Assembly (NCBI GenBank): GCA_020050965.1
Contig: JAGVJV010000206.1
Span: 1-5,981 of the forward strand
Reading direction: 5' to 3'
Source: Parachlamydiales bacterium
GTDB lineage: Bacteria; Chlamydiota; Chlamydiia; Chlamydiales; Rhabdochlamydiaceae
DNA length: 5,981 bases
In this document: in pieces, positions 5,760 to 5,981 of the stretch
Layout of the letters: each line of letters opens with the position of its first letter
How positions within the stretch are numbered: the first letter of the stretch is position 1
Program-made: the position numbers and the translations under genes
Notes under the pieces: generated by a model
Database searches by the model: none
What the model was told of the DNA's origin: nothing
What the model saw: only the letters and a program-made list of their open reading frames with translations

Positions 5760-5981
5760 ATTCTTTAAAATCTGGTGAGCGAAAAGAATCTCCGGGCTTT
5801 GAAGGCAGACATTCTCTCATCACTAAATAAAGACCGACGCCAATTAAAAGAATGGGGAACAACAAGGAAAAGGCTTTGCCGGCTAGAGTGAGAACTCCTA
5901 GGATTCCAATGAGCACTAAAGTCACAAAAAAATCCCAGCGGCGTCCTGTTAAATATTGCCTAAGAGCAAAGGTCAATCCAA
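5758..5981 (-). CDS. Small two-helix membrane protein (5' end not resolved at window edge)
   Basis: The frame runs from a TAG stop at 5758 to the right edge with no upstream stop. The only visible candidate start is a TTG at 5976, five bases from the edge, so no ribosome binding site can be checked; the gene may well begin outside. The visible 72 residues contain a short basic segment (TGRRWD), a hydrophobic helix at about 15-33 (FFVTLVLIGILGVLTLAG), a short link and a second helix at about 36-53 (FSLLFPILLIGVGLYLVMR), then a polar tail ending SPDFKE. This helical hairpin resembles the LiaF/LiaI-type transmembrane hairpin seen in envelope-stress proteins, but hydrophobic hairpins look alike and I would not name it on that basis. 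It is probably an inner-membrane protein co-transcribed with the unknown gene and pknD. Confidence 0.65.
   Translation of the reverse strand, partial: GLTFALRQYLTGRRWDFFVTLVLIGILGVLTLAGKAFSLLFPILLIGVGLYLVMRECLPSKPGDSFRSPDFKE

Overview
This window most likely comes from an environmental chlamydia (order Parachlamydiales, an amoeba-associated relative of Chlamydia). The main evidence is the large gene at 2287-5265. It follows the chlamydial PknD Ser/Thr kinase from end to end: a kinase domain with DWG in place of DFG, a long C-terminal region, and a block near the middle reading VNCLAVPDAFLA that I recognise from Chlamydia PknD. The assignment rests on recalled family features, not on a search. 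All genes read on the minus strand, so transcription runs right to left.

From the right edge: (1) the end of a small two-helix membrane protein (5758-5981, start not resolvable at the window edge); (2) a 140-residue conserved-looking cytosolic protein of unknown function (5328-5750), whose ribosome binding site overlaps the stop codon of the gene before it; (3) pknD (2287-5265), which follows after 62 bp and carries a four-cysteine zinc-ribbon-like extension ahead of the kinase. These three look like one transcription unit, possibly with a weak extra promoter in front of pknD. In Chlamydia trachomatis pknD lies directly after valS, so valS may lie beyond the right edge.

After pknD comes a 224-bp AT-rich gap with a weak hairpin plus T-run (possible terminator) and then a convincing sigma-70 promoter with a perfect TTGACA box. 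This promoter serves an apparently separate accessory operon of two exported proteins. The first (779-2062) is an unusual fusion of signal peptide, YHS domain, GlcG/HbpS-type haem-binding-like domain and cupin. The second (1-757, cut by the left edge) has a signal peptide and the N-terminal beta-sandwich region that I know from SMP-30/gluconolactonase/LRE-family proteins; its expected beta-propeller would lie outside the window.

The right half is therefore a lineage-core signalling locus (membrane protein, unknown protein, kinase). The left half is an extracytoplasmic small-molecule or metal/haem-related module whose substrate is unknown. The most interesting points are the three-domain YHS-GlcG-cupin fusion paired with a lactonase-like protein, and the zinc ribbon and long Pro/Ser/Thr/acidic activation loop of the PknD homologue. 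No tRNA, rRNA, CRISPR array, insertion sequence or clear repeat was found.
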